A stretch of DNA of 64,000 nucleotides. It comes from Apostichopus japonicus (lineage: Eukaryota > Echinodermata > Holothuroidea > Aspidochirotida > Stichopodidae). Location of the stretch: the NCBI RefSeq assembly GCF_037975245.1, contig NC_092577.1, positions 19,032,898 through 19,096,897 of the forward strand. Direction: 5' to 3'. A program made the position numbers and the translations under genes. The stretch's first letter is position 1. Each line of letters begins with the position of its first letter. The notes below the pieces were generated by a model. The model ran no database searches and was not told the DNA's origin. It saw only the letters and a program-made list of their open reading frames with translations. This document shows, piece after piece, positions 42,748-54,056 of the stretch.

Positions 42748-43792
42748 TTTTGGTAAGGGTAATTTCAACATTGTTTATATTCAGTGTTTGCTCCGACAAT
42801 GTTGTGAAATTATTCTTAGTGTAGATTACAGTGCCATATGGGGAGTTTGAGAGAGGAGCATGAGATGGGATGTTTTTGAATAGTGTAAATCCTTCAATGT
42901 ACAGCTTATCATTTCTTATTGCTTCTGATAAATGGCATTCAGTGAAAAGTAGAATATCAGCAGATGTGATTGTGGTGTCAAGTACAATGTCAGAAATGTG
43001 TTTTCGTAATGATCTTGTATTTTGATGGATGATTGTGGTGTTGCTGTCAATTGGTTGGCTGTTGATCTTCAATAATCTTGTAGAACGAAGGTCTTTTACT
43101 TCCTTGACAACCTTTGGATCAACATTTATATTTGCAGGGTTAAGATGAAGTACGTATAAGCCATTCAGGGAAGTGACTCTACTTAATGCAACATAGTGGA
43201 TGTGACATTGTGATCTAGCACCTGACATATCAACAACTTTCTCTTTCATTGTGTCTCCTTGACATCTATGGACTGTCTTTGCAGTTGCTGGTCTAATGGG
43301 AAATTGTTTTCTCATAACTTGTGCATTTTTGTTACGGCCAATTCTAAATTGTCGACCAACTTGAGATATTGGTGTCCATGATGGAGCAATCTTAGAATTA
43401 TACAGTTCTTTTCTAGCATGCCGACAGGCTTTACCTACAGAAATGTCATCAAATTGTATCCAGATAATGTGAATAATATGTACATTCTCTACATACTTGA
43501 TAATACCAGTGGCACCATTAATCATTCCATCTTCAAGTGAAACATTGAGGCAGAGGTCAACTCTTTGATCAATACCCAAGGATAGTTCAGTGAATAATCC
43601 CATTGTCTTTTGAGGGTTGTTCGGTATGCAAGTCAGTATTTTTTGTTTCACTGTGTTTGGAATATCACCTACAACAACATCTTTTGATCTAACTTTCAAT
43701 TTCAGAGTGTTGAGTTTGGAGAAAACTTGATCATTGTGTGCATTAACTTTCATGTTTGTCTGATAAAGATGTATTTGATGGAACACTGTCAA
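42710..43792 (-). pseudogene. Helentron helicase C-terminal half and endonuclease N-terminus
   Basis: It contains the late superfamily-1 helicase motifs: FPIRPATAKTVHRCQGDTMK (motif V region) and HYVALSRVTSLNGLYVL (motif VI). After a short linker the endonuclease starts: IIHQNTRSLRKHISDI, then ADILLFTECHLSEA with the catalytic Glu, and YGTVIYTKNN. Helicase and endonuclease are fused in one frame here. The ORF overlaps the upstream helicase ORF in another frame, so a frameshift separates them near 43750-43790. The 360-residue frame is otherwise intact. Confidence 0.88.
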
Positions 43793-44654
43793 CTGTAAAC
43801 TGTGTAGTGTTCAGCAGCTTTAAATCATCTTCTGTTTGATTGCCTTCTCTTAGTCGGTTTAAAAGTTTAGCAAAGCTCTGGTCATCCTTTTGTCTCATGA
43901 TTTCAGTCAGTTCAAAGGCCCTAAAATGGTCTTTCCATAAATTAGATGCTAGTGGACCATAATCATGAATTAGATCATTAAATATCCATCCATCAAACAC
44001 TGGCTTGAGTTGAAAGAGATCACCAACAGCAATAATGCTTACTCCTCCAAATGTTTTCTTACTACCCATTATTTGCTGGAGTCGTTTATCTATGTATGTA
44101 AGCATTCCATTACCAACGATAGATATCTCATCAATAAATATGATTTTCAAATTTCGGAACTTCACTCGAAGTGAGTTCAGCTTGTCTGATGTTAATGCTT
44201 TATAATGGAATCCTTGACTAGCTGGAATGAGTAAAGCACTATGAATGATACTGCCTTTAATGCCATAAGCTGCTTTGCCTGTTGGTGCCATTAGAAGAAT
44301 GTGAGTATCATCTGGATCACTTCCAGGCTGGCTAGAATAGTATTTCAAAAGTGCATTATGTAGAGCTTTTAATACTTGAGATTTTCCTACACCAGCTCCG
44401 CCAGTTAGAAATGTGTACAGTGGTTCTTGCTTTGTTTTACACCAATGCAGTACATAGTAGAAAAAGTCTTTCTGCTTTTTATTGAGGCTGCGTACTAGAG
44501 TTCTATATTCTGAATCAGGCATCATACATCTTAGGGTCTTCATTTTCAATATCATCAATTGCCTGTTCAATGATATCTCCACTGTGGTTATATTCTGCTT
44601 CCTTGTCTTTAATCTCGGATTGAACCTGAAGGTATCGTTCTTGGTACGTATCAC
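43743..44654 (-). pseudogene. Helentron PIF1-type helicase, N-terminal half
   Basis: Superfamily-1 motifs are clear: Walker A FLTGGAGVGKSQVLKAL, motif Ia LLMAPTGKAAYGI, Walker B IIFIDEISIVGNGML, motif III SIIAVGDLFQLKPV and motif IV-like FELTEIMRQKDD. It unwinds DNA during rolling-circle transposition. The real region probably begins at MMPDSEYRTLVRSL near 44520, in the middle of this frame. All catalytic residues are present and the frame is open through motif IV. Confidence 0.92.
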
Positions 44655-44847
44655 ATGACTCTATGATCTTGTTTTCAGATCTCCAAGGAAAAAACAACAT
44701 AAGCTGTTCTCTGTAGTATTTTTCAGGGTCAGTTTCCTTGTTAAACCGAACATATCTGATGATCTTGGCTTTGTTTCTTTTCTTAAATTTCAATGCACCA
44801 ACTGTGTAGTATTTGACCTCATCAGTACTTTGCATAATTTCAGTCAT
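44515..44847 (-). pseudogene. Helentron Rep-helicase linker
   Basis: A 110-residue charged segment (VKYYTVGALKFKKRNKAKII, then DPEKYYREQLMLFFPWRSEN) of the type found between Rep and helicase in Helitron proteins. It overlaps the start of the helicase ORF in another frame, showing a frameshift at about 44515-44650. Upstream is an Asp/Asn-rich low-complexity stretch (44850-44950). Confidence 0.75.
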
Positions 44848-44952
44848 AGGTCATCAGCATTATCATCTGAATCATAGTCATCGTTACCACTATCTTTGTT
44901 GAGAAGTTCAGTCATATGAGCATCATCATTATCATCATTGTTAGTACAATCG

Positions 44953-45687
44953 TTAACTCTTGTTGTCACTACTAATATCATACCAAGCTGCAAAGTCTGC
45001 TAAGCAATAATGATGAAGTGCTTGAGGTCGGACAGCATACTTCCTGATAAGTCCCATACATTCAATATCTGTTGAGTTATCTGGCAACTGATGAATATAT
45101 TTCAATGGTTTGATCAGGATTCTTCGATTTTCTGGTGGCGAGGTGTTCACGAACAGAAATTGCCCGGAGGCTTTCCTCAGTGACATTTGCAACACCAAAT
45201 ACACTGCTTCTTGAGCACTCATTTCAACATGATTTAGGAACTTGTTTCCAATGTGTCGAACTTGTTGTTTAATGTCCATGTTTCCTTCTCTTGCTTCTGT
45301 TGTTGCACGCTGCATAAGGTTACTCATACCTCTTTGTCCTTTGCTAATGTAAGATACAATATACATGGCACATGCATATGGGTCCAATATGTATTGGATG
45401 TCCATATTAGCTTTCCAAGTTTCCAGCAAAACTGAATTGTAACCATTAATTCTGACCTCTCATGGTGATCTTTTGAGAAGGATTTTGTCTGATGTTATGG
45501 ATGAACGAATAGCAATAATGTAGTCCTTTTCTGTGGTTTCCAACTTTGCCAGCATATCTTCAAATGTGTCAGTAATGTCTTCAGCAAGTTTAAAATCATC
45601 CAAGTAAGCTTTTATGCACTTGTACAATTCTGCAGTTTTGTCATTGCCTTTATCTTCCAATGGTGTTAGAATCATGGTTCTAGGCAT
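44953..45687 (-). pseudogene. Helentron Rep, C-terminal part with the two catalytic tyrosines
   Basis: One frame is interrupted by a single TGA (about 45460); both sides are in phase. The part after the TGA reads NMDIQYILDPYACAMYIVSY then ISKGQRGMS. MYIVSYISK is the Y-x3-Y-x2-K motif of Helitron Rep proteins, whose tyrosines cut and join DNA strands. The conserved sentence on both sides (KRSP before, EVRIN after the stop) suggests a point mutation of one codon. Downstream, RKYAVRPQALHHYCLADFAA ends the domain. Confidence 0.9.
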
Positions 45688-46280
45688 TGGTGGGATAGGA
45701 AACCCAAAGCGGCAAACACCTTGTCTCTTTTTCCTGCATGGCTGTGAGATTGCAAGTTAACAGTTTGGTTGACTGTGTCCGGAGGTTTGTTACATGTGAC
45801 ATATTGATCAATAAAGGACACAATATCCGTAGCTGCTGCATTTCCATATAAAGGTGCATCTTTGACCCAAACGAGCATGTGAATGTGTGGGGAACCTCTC
45901 TGTTGGAACTCTACTCTGTAGAAATGATCAATGATCTCACCAATTGGATGATATGACCTATCCATGAAATCATTCAGGAACCTGCGAAACATGTAATCAA
46001 AGTGTCGTGCACATGTAACAGGGTCACTCTTGATAAGATTAGACTTGTCATTCCAATTCATGTTTAGTAGTTCTTCATCTGTGAAATGTCTGTTATTAAC
46101 TGTTCTTCCAAGGATTTTGAGTAGGTGAAGCCACCTTGTTTCAGCAGCAGAGAATGATAGAAACCATGTTGGGATTCCAAGTTGTCGAATCATCGCAAAC
46201 AATTCTCTCTTGGACTTTTCCCAATAGGGAGGGGATCCTCGTAACGTTCGGAATACTCTAAATCCTTCATCTAGAGTCAA
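45672..46280 (-). pseudogene. Helentron Helitron_like_N and Rep HUH motif
   Basis: The frame reads RTLRGSPPYWEKSKRELFAM, then LGIPTWFLSFSAAETRWLHL, the signature of the Helitron_like_N domain. It ends with EFQQRGSPHIHMLVWVKDAP, whose His-Ile-His is the HUH metal-binding motif. HUH plus the tyrosine pair further on form the nickase that starts rolling-circle replication. A frameshift near 45690-45735 leads to the next part. Confidence 0.92.
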
Positions 46281-46352
46281 GATTTGATTGACAGTTCTTT
46301 CCCTGTGTTTTCTTCTTTCGCATGCTAAGTGTAACTTTCTGCTGTATTTGGT

Positions 46353-47375
46353 TTATTTGTAGCTTCTTGGTTTTGTAGAATATGTTAGGGACAGATTTGG
46401 CAAATCGTCTATCTTTGTGACGCAATTCCATTTACATATTGTGCTATAGTGTACTTTATCTTTAGTATCACTTCTCGGCTGTCCACAAAACAATGTTGGG
46501 AAAGCAAGTATTTCTGAATTAGTGTCTTGAAACAAGCCCATAGGTCTATTTCCCTCACCTGGTGCTACACAATATGCAAGTTGGTTTTGTTCATCAAATT
46601 CTGGTGTGAGCATAGTATCTAGTGTACCTGTAGGTTGCATGTCATCATTTTGAGGTTCTGTCCAATCATCATCTGAATCTGGATCAATTTCATCTTTAGA
46701 TTGAATTGAGGGAGTTGGTTGTGCTGGAAAATCCATGTTCTCTTTTGTGACAGATTGTTCTTGTGCAGGTTCTACGAATTCCTGCCAATCATCATCCATC
46801 TGCTGCAATGATTCATTCCATGTCTTATGAATTGTAACTCCTTCATCTCTATATAATTGACTGTTTGCAACAAGCCAATTTGCAGCATCAATTACTTTAT
46901 TGGGCCTGACATTTTCATTTTGAACAGAGTGCTTATAGGAAAGTTTCCTTTTAAATTTGACAGGAATGGTCATGCTCTCGTCTATTCTGCATGGTAATGT
47001 CCTTATTGTACTTGATACATTACAAGCAACATTTACCACATTTCCTTTAACATTCAGTTGTCGTCCTTTAGGAAGTTCTCGTATTTGCTTGAATGGTATT
47101 CGAAGGGCAACTAATCTCTCTTCCAGAGAATGTAGTTGCAACTCATTTGGGACAATGGTAAGTCTGATATTATTGTCTAAGCTTAATGGAGGTATCTTGT
47201 CAGATTGAATATATTCCTTACAAGTACCACATATCCAAACTTTGTTGTCAATAATGGAAGAATTGTGTAAAGCAATGCATTCAGTGGAGTTTCTAAGTGT
47301 GTGTCCGAAGTTAGTCACACTTTCTTTGTACCATAACTGTTCACAACAACAGCACACATTCTGGACCAACTGCAA
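46353..47375 (-). pseudogene. Helentron zinc-ribbon-like (DUF6570-like) region
   Basis: A 340-residue frame opens with two Cys pairs (CCCCEQLW and CGTCKEY) and IPPLSLDNNIRLTIVPNELQ, LEERLVALRIPFKQIRELPK and GNVVNVACNVSST, matching the pattern of the DUF6570 family that precedes Rep in many Helitrons. Its end carries YCVAPGEGNRPMGLFQDTNS and EILAFPTLFCGQPR, the usual entrance to Helitron_like_N. Frameshifts separate it from both neighbours. Confidence 0.85.
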
Positions 47376-48901
47376 TTGACTTCCAAAATATTTTTTGCAA
47401 TTGTTGGATTGATGATGTATTCCTGGTAAATATTTTCTTTTGATACATATTGTGGGTCTGTTCTAGCTTCTGCCATTCGTGCTTTGTTTTTTTCTTTCTC
47501 TTGTATAGTGTATATTTTGATGCCACGGATAGTTTTCATTCGTTTTACATTTTGTTCTTTCTCATATTGAGAGTACTCGTCTTTTTGTCTTGTCTTTTTC
47601 ATTCGTTTGATGTTTTGTTTCTTTTCAGTTTGACAATATTCTGTATTCTGTCTTGTCAGTTTCATTCGTTTGATGTTTTGTTCCATTTCTGCTTGATAAT
47701 ATTCTTTTTTCTTTCTTGTCAGCTTCATTCGTTTGCTGTTTTGTATCTTTTCTGTTTGACAATATTCTTCCTTTTGTCTTGTCAGTTTCATTCGTTTCAT
47801 GTTTTGTTTGTTTTCTGCTTGAGAATAGTTTCTATTTTGTGTTATCTCTTTCATCCTTTTACTGTTTTCATACTTTTCACATTGACTGTATGTGTTATGC
47901 TTTCTCTTGGATTTAATCCTTTTTGCATTCTTGGCTCTTTCTTCTTGTTTATATGACTGCTTATTTGTTCTTAACTTTTGCATACGTTTGACACTACCGG
48001 AGTTAGCATGGTTGTTGTCGTGATGCAATTCATCTTTCTGTACATACTTTATTTTTTCATCTTTAAGCTTCTTCCACAAATTTTGCCTTTGTTGTTCCTC
48101 TTGTATCCGTTCTATAGATGTTTTAGGAGTTGAAGATTCAGGGTTATGTTTTACAAGGCAGAGATCAGTATTCTCAAAACCATATACAACATCATAATGA
48201 TTACTATTTGTGTTTTCTAGATAAATTGCACGCTTCTTTCTATTCACATTGTCTGTGAAATTGCCAGAAGCTGGATATCGCAACCATTTCCATTGACTAC
48301 CATATACAGCATATGTATATATGTCAGTTTGTAAAAGTTTGGCAGCAGCCATTATTTCAACTTCAGTAGACCATACTCCATCATTAGAAATATGAGTAGT
48401 CTGAATGTAGTCTTTCACAGAACACCAGGAAGGCGGAAGGTGGCATTCCTCAATAGCTTGGACTACTACATGTCTTAAAATATGATAATTAGCTTCTGAA
48501 TTTGTTATTAAGAATGACAAACTTCTAAAGAAGCAATTGCCATCACCTGTTATTTTCCAAACATTACATGGTTTTGAAGTATTAACATACAAAATCGGAC
48601 TGTTGATTTGCGGCCAATTTAAATTACAACTGATATGGATATTTTGTGTATATTGTTTCAACAGGTCAATCTTTGAAATACTCCATGCATTATTAACTGG
48701 AAAGAAAGCAAATGCATGAGTCTGCACTGAGTGCAAATTAATATCAGTTAGTGCATCAGTTGAATCTTGGACTGACACATCATCCATAATTTGGGTAGAG
48801 TTTGTGCCTGATTGACATTCTCGGTTAGTTCTGCTTTGTTGCATTTGTTGTTGATTTGCTTTTTTTCTTTGCTGGTAACTCCTTTTCTTTGTTTGTGGCA
48901 T
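47315..48901 (-). CDS. Helentron OTU cysteine protease with 21-residue repeats
   Basis: The 528-residue frame has an ATG at 48901 and is intact. Residues about 115-240 are an OTU domain: WKITGDGNCFFRSLSF holds the catalytic Asp120 and Cys123, and NSNHYDVVYG the catalytic His235. OTU proteins remove ubiquitin; a role in Helentrons is not established. Residues about 320-480 are tandem repeats in which KRMK recurs every 21 residues (positions 348, 369, 390, 411, 432, 453, with a variant at 327), each followed by TRQ-like and Tyr/Gln/Glu segments. The helical, charged repeats may form a coiled coil or bind nucleic acid. At its 3' end it runs into the zinc region in another frame, so a frameshift at about 47390 may have separated one larger protein. 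Confidence 0.9.
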   Translation of the reverse strand: MPQTKKRSYQQRKKANQQQMQQSRTNRECQSGTNSTQIMDDVSVQDSTDALTDINLHSVQTHAFAFFPVNNAWSISKIDLLKQYTQNIHISCNLNWPQINSPILYVNTSKPCNVWKITGDGNCFFRSLSFLITNSEANYHILRHVVVQAIEECHLPPSWCSVKDYIQTTHISNDGVWSTEVEIMAAAKLLQTDIYTYAVYGSQWKWLRYPASGNFTDNVNRKKRAIYLENTNSNHYDVVYGFENTDLCLVKHNPESSTPKTSIERIQEEQQRQNLWKKLKDEKIKYVQKDELHHDNNHANSGSVKRMQKLRTNKQSYKQEERAKNAKRIKSKRKHNTYSQCEKYENSKRMKEITQNRNYSQAENKQNMKRMKLTRQKEEYCQTEKIQNSKRMKLTRKKKEYYQAEMEQNIKRMKLTRQNTEYCQTEKKQNIKRMKKTRQKDEYSQYEKEQNVKRMKTIRGIKIYTIQEKEKNKARMAEARTDPQYVSKENIYQEYIINPTIAKNILEVNCSWSRMCAVVVNSYGTKKV

Positions 48902-48959
48902 GACTGATGTTTCCTGTACCCTTACTATATAAGCCTACTTTTATATATTTTGTCGAATA

Positions 48960-50930
48960 TGGCAATATTGAAATTGAAAATCTGATTGATATGCAACTTA
49001 TACGGCTTGACTGATATACATGTTAATAGGCCAATTGATATGGGAGTTGATAATGTAATTGATATGCAAGTTGATAAGCAAGATGAATGGTTGATTGATA
49101 TGCAAGTTGAACAGCTGATTGTTATGTAAGTTGATTGTTTGATTGAAATGCAAGTTTATTGGCTAATTGATGTGCAAGTGTAACGATATGCACGCTAAAA
49201 AGTTCATTAATATGTGAAAAGCTAATTGATATGCAGGCTAAGTGATATGCAAGTTGACTGATTGATATATAAGTTGAATGGTTGATTAATATGCAAGTTG
49301 AAGAGCCGATTGATAAGCTAGTTGATTGGTTGATTGACATGCGAGTTGATTTGCTGGTTGATTCCCAAGTTGGGTGACTAATTGGTATGCCAGTTCAATG
49401 GTTAATTAGTTGATATGCAAGTTGATTGGTTGATTGATTAATATGCAAGTTGAATAGTTGATTGATATGCAAATTGATAGGCTGATTGATATGCAAGTTC
49501 ATTAGTTGCTTGATATGTAAGTTGATTGGCTAATTGATGTGCAGGTGTATCCATATGCAAGCTATCAAGTTCATTAATATCTGACTTGCAAAGCTACTTG
49601 ATATGCAGATTGTTTAAATTTTGTTAAGATTTGTTCAAATTGTATTCAAGTTTGTTCATAGATGTTCCAATTTTGTTCTAGTTTGTTAAATTTTGGTTAA
49701 AATTTGCAAGATTATTCAAATTTGGTTTCAGTTTCATCAATTGTGTTTGATGTTTGAAATAAATTTAAAATTTTGTCCAAATTTGTTCAATGGTTGTTAA
49801 AGTTGTCAAGGTCATAAAATTTGTTCAACCTTGTTCGTATTTTGCTCACGGTTTGTTCAATTTTGTTCTAATATTGTTCACATTTGGTTCAATTTTATTT
49901 CAATTGTTCACGGTTATTCAAATTTGGTTCAAGTTTGTTCAAATTTGGTTCACAGTTGTTCAAAGTTGGAGAAATATTTGGAAGAAATCTCCAAATATGT
50001 TGAAGTTTGTTCAAATTTTGTTAAGATTTGTTCAAATTGTGTTCAAGTTTGTTCACGATTGTTCAAATTTCGTTCTGGTTTGTTAAATATTTGTTAAATT
50101 TGCAAGGTTAATCAAATTTGGTTTCAGTTTCATCAATTTTGTTCCACTTTTAGAAGAAATATCATCAATTTTGTTCCACTTTTTAAAGAAGTATAAAAGT
50201 TCAAATTGTTAGTTCCAATGTTCGTTCAAATTTGCTTCAAGTTGAATGGTTGATTAATATGCAAGTTGAAAAGCTGATTGACATAGAAGTTGATTGGTTG
50301 ATTGATATGCAAATTGAATTGCTGATTGATACCCAAGTTGATCAGATAATTGGTATGCCAGATCAATGGCTAATTAGTTGATATGCAAGTTGATTGGTTG
50401 ATTGATTGATATGCAAGTTGTAAAGCTGGTTGATATGCAAGTTGATAGGCTGATTGACATGCAAGTTCATTGGTTGCTTGATATATAAGTTAAGACTAGT
50501 TGATATGCAGGGTAAGTGATATGCAAGTTCATTGGTTGATTAATATGCAAGTTGATAGGCTAATTGATATGCAGGCTGAATAAATATACAGGCCAATTGA
50601 TATGCAAGTTGATTGGTTGATTGATATGTAAATTGAAAAGCTGGTTGATATACAAGTTGATAGGCTGATTGATATGCAAGTTGATAGGCTGATTGATATG
50701 CAAGTTGATTGGTTGCTTGATGTGTAAGTTGAGTGGCTAATTGATATGCAAGATCAAATGTTGATTGATATGTTAGAACAAAAGATGATTGATATGCAAG
50801 TAGATAAGTTGATTGATATGCAGGTTGTCTGAATAATTGATATTCAGGCAAATTGATGTAAAAGTTGATTGGTTGATTAATGTACAAGCTAAGTTGATGC
50901 AAATTCGCAGAATGGTTGACAATAAGACTA
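48960..50930. repeat. AT-rich minisatellites flanking the Helentron start
   Basis: Two interleaved families. Outer parts (48960-49600 and 50240-50930) repeat variants of TTGATATGCAAGTTGATTGG in units of about 20-40 bp. The middle (49600-50240) repeats TTTGTTCAAATTTGGTTCAA-like units, with a higher-order copy of about 390 bp (49616 onward versus 50010 onward). The apparent ORFs here (for example 50540-50989, minus) are only translations of the repeat. Confidence 0.9.
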
Positions 50931-51080
50931 AGTAAGTTTGGAGTATGACTAGAGTTCTTATGCCAAAGAGAAAGAGTAACAAATAACACAAAGTGAAGGG
51001 CAATAATAATGATTGATTGAAACTAAACTAAACTTACAACAGAGCAAAATGCTGGTTGACAATATTGTAAGACTGATTAC

Positions 51081-51134
51081 CTTATAGGAAGTGGGCCAAG
51101 AGTGCAAATACAACCAGGAAGTCTAACAGGGAAC
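51081..51134 (-). CDS. Possible small coding exon
   Basis: A very strong acceptor (CTTCTTTTCTTTTCAG) and donor (ATAAG|GTAATC) enclose 54 bases that read FPVRLPGCICTLGPLPI in the open frame. Nothing adjacent was recognised. The exon could belong to a host gene that contains the Helentron or be a chance signal. Confidence 0.3.
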
Positions 51135-53021
51135 CTGAAAAGAAAAGAAGGAAGCAATTTTGAATATTTGCCATGAATATATTAGTTTATGGCAATTCTC
51201 TAGCCCTATTGTTATATTTACCATAGATTACAAATAAGTGATGAAATGAAGTATTACCAGACTTGTTGTTAAACAGCGATGTAATCATGTAATTTTTTAT
51301 GGCAATACATTGTTTAATGGTGTTAAATCAATTCTGAAAATGTTGAAATGCAACTGAAATTGTGGATAACAGATTTATCGTACAAAGTTTTGAAAGAAAT
51401 CGTAAATTACTTGGCAAAGTATTCCCTAGTAGCCTTACTTGTGTTCAATTGTTAGACAGCATAGAGGGCTTGGTTGATGTGATCAGAAGAACTGTCAATA
51501 TCTCTTGTCACTTCCACATATTTGGGAAGTATTTTCACAATAAACACCCATGCTCTATTTTATTTCTAAAGCACATTGATGGTTATTAGAAGTTCAAATT
51601 ATTGTGGATGTCACATTTTGTGATTTGGTTGTTTTTAGAAACTGAAACAAACCCTCTATACCCCTTCCAAGAGGCATGCACTAATTGTGTCAGTTTACAT
51701 TTGCAGAAACCAGGTAGCAAATAAATTTAAAAAAGTGTAATCCATAATGACAGTATTGAACCATACTTTGTAGACCTGCCAAAAATATATACAGCCTACA
51801 TGATATATGACAATGCATGCGCAAGAAAATTGGGTCTTTTGAAGGCCCAGAATAATTAATAATTAGGAATGAATTAGTACAGAAGGGGACGGAATATAAC
51901 AGAAGGGGATGGCAACCTTCAGCCATCCTCATGTTGTCCCCTTAACTTTAGGAAGCTGGATTTAAGACCTAAAATAAGCAGTAGTTACAGTAGAAGCGAT
52001 GTTGTAGCTGTGCTCAGTGTTGTGTATAAGGCTATACTGTGTTACATTGATTTCAATAAGGTAAGAGTGGTACTGGAGTACCTTACCATTCTTAGACCTG
52101 TGAGGGTTAATTACAACTAGCAGGTGTATTTGTATGTAATAATCGTTGCATCAATAACCATATAAAAACATGCCAGTAAATTCTGTTGATAGCTGTAGAC
52201 TATGCTGAGGGGAAGCCATATGGGGAATTCAGCTGTAAATTAATTGTTAGGGACCTATTGGGGGTGGGAGAGGGGTGGGGATGAGCCCCGAGGGTAGGAT
52301 GAACAGGGGACTGGGAGACTGCGCCCTGAGTATGTATGCTAAGAGAGGCTCTGACATCTGATGCTGGCGCCGCCAATGGTGGGAAGGAATGGTAAGCATG
52401 AAACCAAATATTTAAAGCAGTGGGATGGGGCACATGTAAAAATTATCATCTTGTGATTTCTTCATTGATTTACAGCTCATTTTGTCAGTGCAGGTTTAGC
52501 TTGCTGGATTATTTTCCCTGTTCCAATTTTTTTTGGCTGAATGTCAAGATGGACTGGCAATATGTTTATTTAAAGTCTTTGGTAGACTCGGGCAGAATTC
52601 TAAGCCTGACCTCCCAGCTGGTTGACAGCCTTAAAAAAAGTGGAGCTTCCCAGAGATCTTTTCTCTTTTTTTTCTTTTCCCTAATCAAAATCCCTAAGGT
52701 CAAATCTGTGTCTTGAAACTTTTGATATTTATTGGGGCAATTAGCAGCAATATAATTTGAAGCAAATACACAGTCCAGAGGGTCACTAAATAAAGTTGAT
52801 TGATTACACAAGCCACTGTAGGTGTAGTAACACATTTACTGTCTGGTATCTATCCACTGTCAGTTGATTCAGTTCATTGGAAAAATTATCATACATATCA
52901 TTTATCATTAAATACCATGTTTAGTTTATACCCTAGTCTCCAGACAATAGAAGCTGCCAGGGCAAAATTCCTTTGGAGATGGTAGAGGGTCAATCATTCA
53001 AGCCTACAGGCAATGATAAGC
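51135..53021. other. Non-coding stretch, nothing convincing
   Basis: Frames at 51362 (+) and 52420 (+) have no domain or splice support. A short GC-rich patch at 52255-52330 looks like a decayed repeat. Confidence 0.35.
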
Positions 53022-53355
53022 TTAAAGTGGCCATGACACGAAAATTTCAAAGTCCTATATTTTTGGGATCCATCAAAGAATGTTCTCTAGAACATGTATC
53101 AACCATTCTGCCAGTTTAAAACTTGATTTTTCAAGTCGAAAATTGAGAATGAATTTACCCTTTTCGGCGTTTGAAACTTTGTTTACTCGAAAATTTTCCG
53201 ATTCGCATGACGTCATGTGACGTCACGTTTTGAACACATTTACGATCCTCCGAATATACCATTCACGTACACAGTAGACAAGTACACATACTACTAGTAG
53301 TTACTAAACAAAACACCGATCACAAGTGCGATATCAAATCAAAATTTCATGTGAA

Positions 53356-53630
53356 ATGGCGGATCCAGAACCAATTGCGGCAACCGAAGTTCAAAGTGAT
53401 AATGGTTCTTCACTAGGCAGTGAAATTGGGCTATAATTAGAGTGCCCTTTCTCATATTCGAAGCAGAGAGTGAAGGCGATGATCATTCCAATATTGAACC
53501 GAACGTTGAGGGTGGAGCGGAGGTGTTAGAACCGTATCAGTTCGATCCTGTTAAACGAGCCGAAATTGAAGCTCCACAACATATCGAAGAAGAAATCCGT
53601 TCGAAACCATTGCAAGGAACATACAACGTG
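53356..53630 (+). pseudogene. P2X7-ballast-like gene, first exon
   Basis: ATG context GAAATGGCGG; the peptide starts MADPEPIAATEVQSDNGSSL and meets a stop after 26 codons. After a shift it continues EAESEGDDHSNIEPNVEGGA, then EPYQFDPVKRAEIEAP, and ends at a donor (AACGTG|GTAAGA). An acidic Ser-rich leader followed by a PYQF(D/E)P phrase is what I know from N-termini of proteins with the Cys-rich ballast domain found at the P2X7 C-terminus. The frameshift marks decay. Confidence 0.6.
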
Positions 53631-54056
53631 GTAAGAATTTATTAACGAAGCATTTAAAAACAAAATCCAGTCCATTTTGTGCATGTGTTGTTGGAATTCG
53701 CGGAACACCCTAAACCATATTGTGCGTTGTGTTACGGTAACTTACAACCCATATGTAGAGTGTGTAGTACTAGTTAGGGTTGTTGCATACTGAAAGTTTG
53801 GCTCGGGGATGTAAGTTGCATTATGCAGCCATGCTAGGTAGGCATATGTGTTATTTCATACTCATTATTACTTGGCTAGTACTTTGGCCTGGAGTTTTGC
53901 AAATCAATTTTCTGAAACAAAAGAATGTTTCATGATACACGGAAGGTGTAAAATCACAACAAATGTAACCATAACTGTACATTGTATGCCTGCTTGTTAT
54001 TGTGGACATCATGGCCAACATTAATACATTTTGAACTTTCATAAATTTTTTCCCAG

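Larger units (their letters stand above)
42378..48901 (-). mobile_element. Helentron (Helitron group) with OTU, Rep, helicase and AP endonuclease
   Basis: On the minus strand the order is OTU-domain ORF, DUF6570-like region, Helitron_like_N, HUH Rep with two tyrosines, PIF1-type helicase, AP endonuclease. This is the full Helentron layout known from animals. The stated limits are those of coding sequence; true ends lie outside (5' to the right of 48901, 3' to the left of 42378) and could not be fixed. About eight frameshifts or stops interrupt it, yet the catalytic motifs I could find are preserved. An RPA-like gene follows at 38.3-41.3 kb on the same strand and may belong to the element. Confidence 0.9.

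Noticed and set aside
47450-47956. 168-residue hydrophobic plus-strand ORF
   Set aside because: It is the antisense shadow of the 21-residue repeats of the OTU protein; its periodicity is the same.
50540-50989. 149-residue minus-strand protein rich in AYQ
   Set aside because: It is the translation of the TTGATATGCAAG minisatellite; all frames of the repeat are similarly open.
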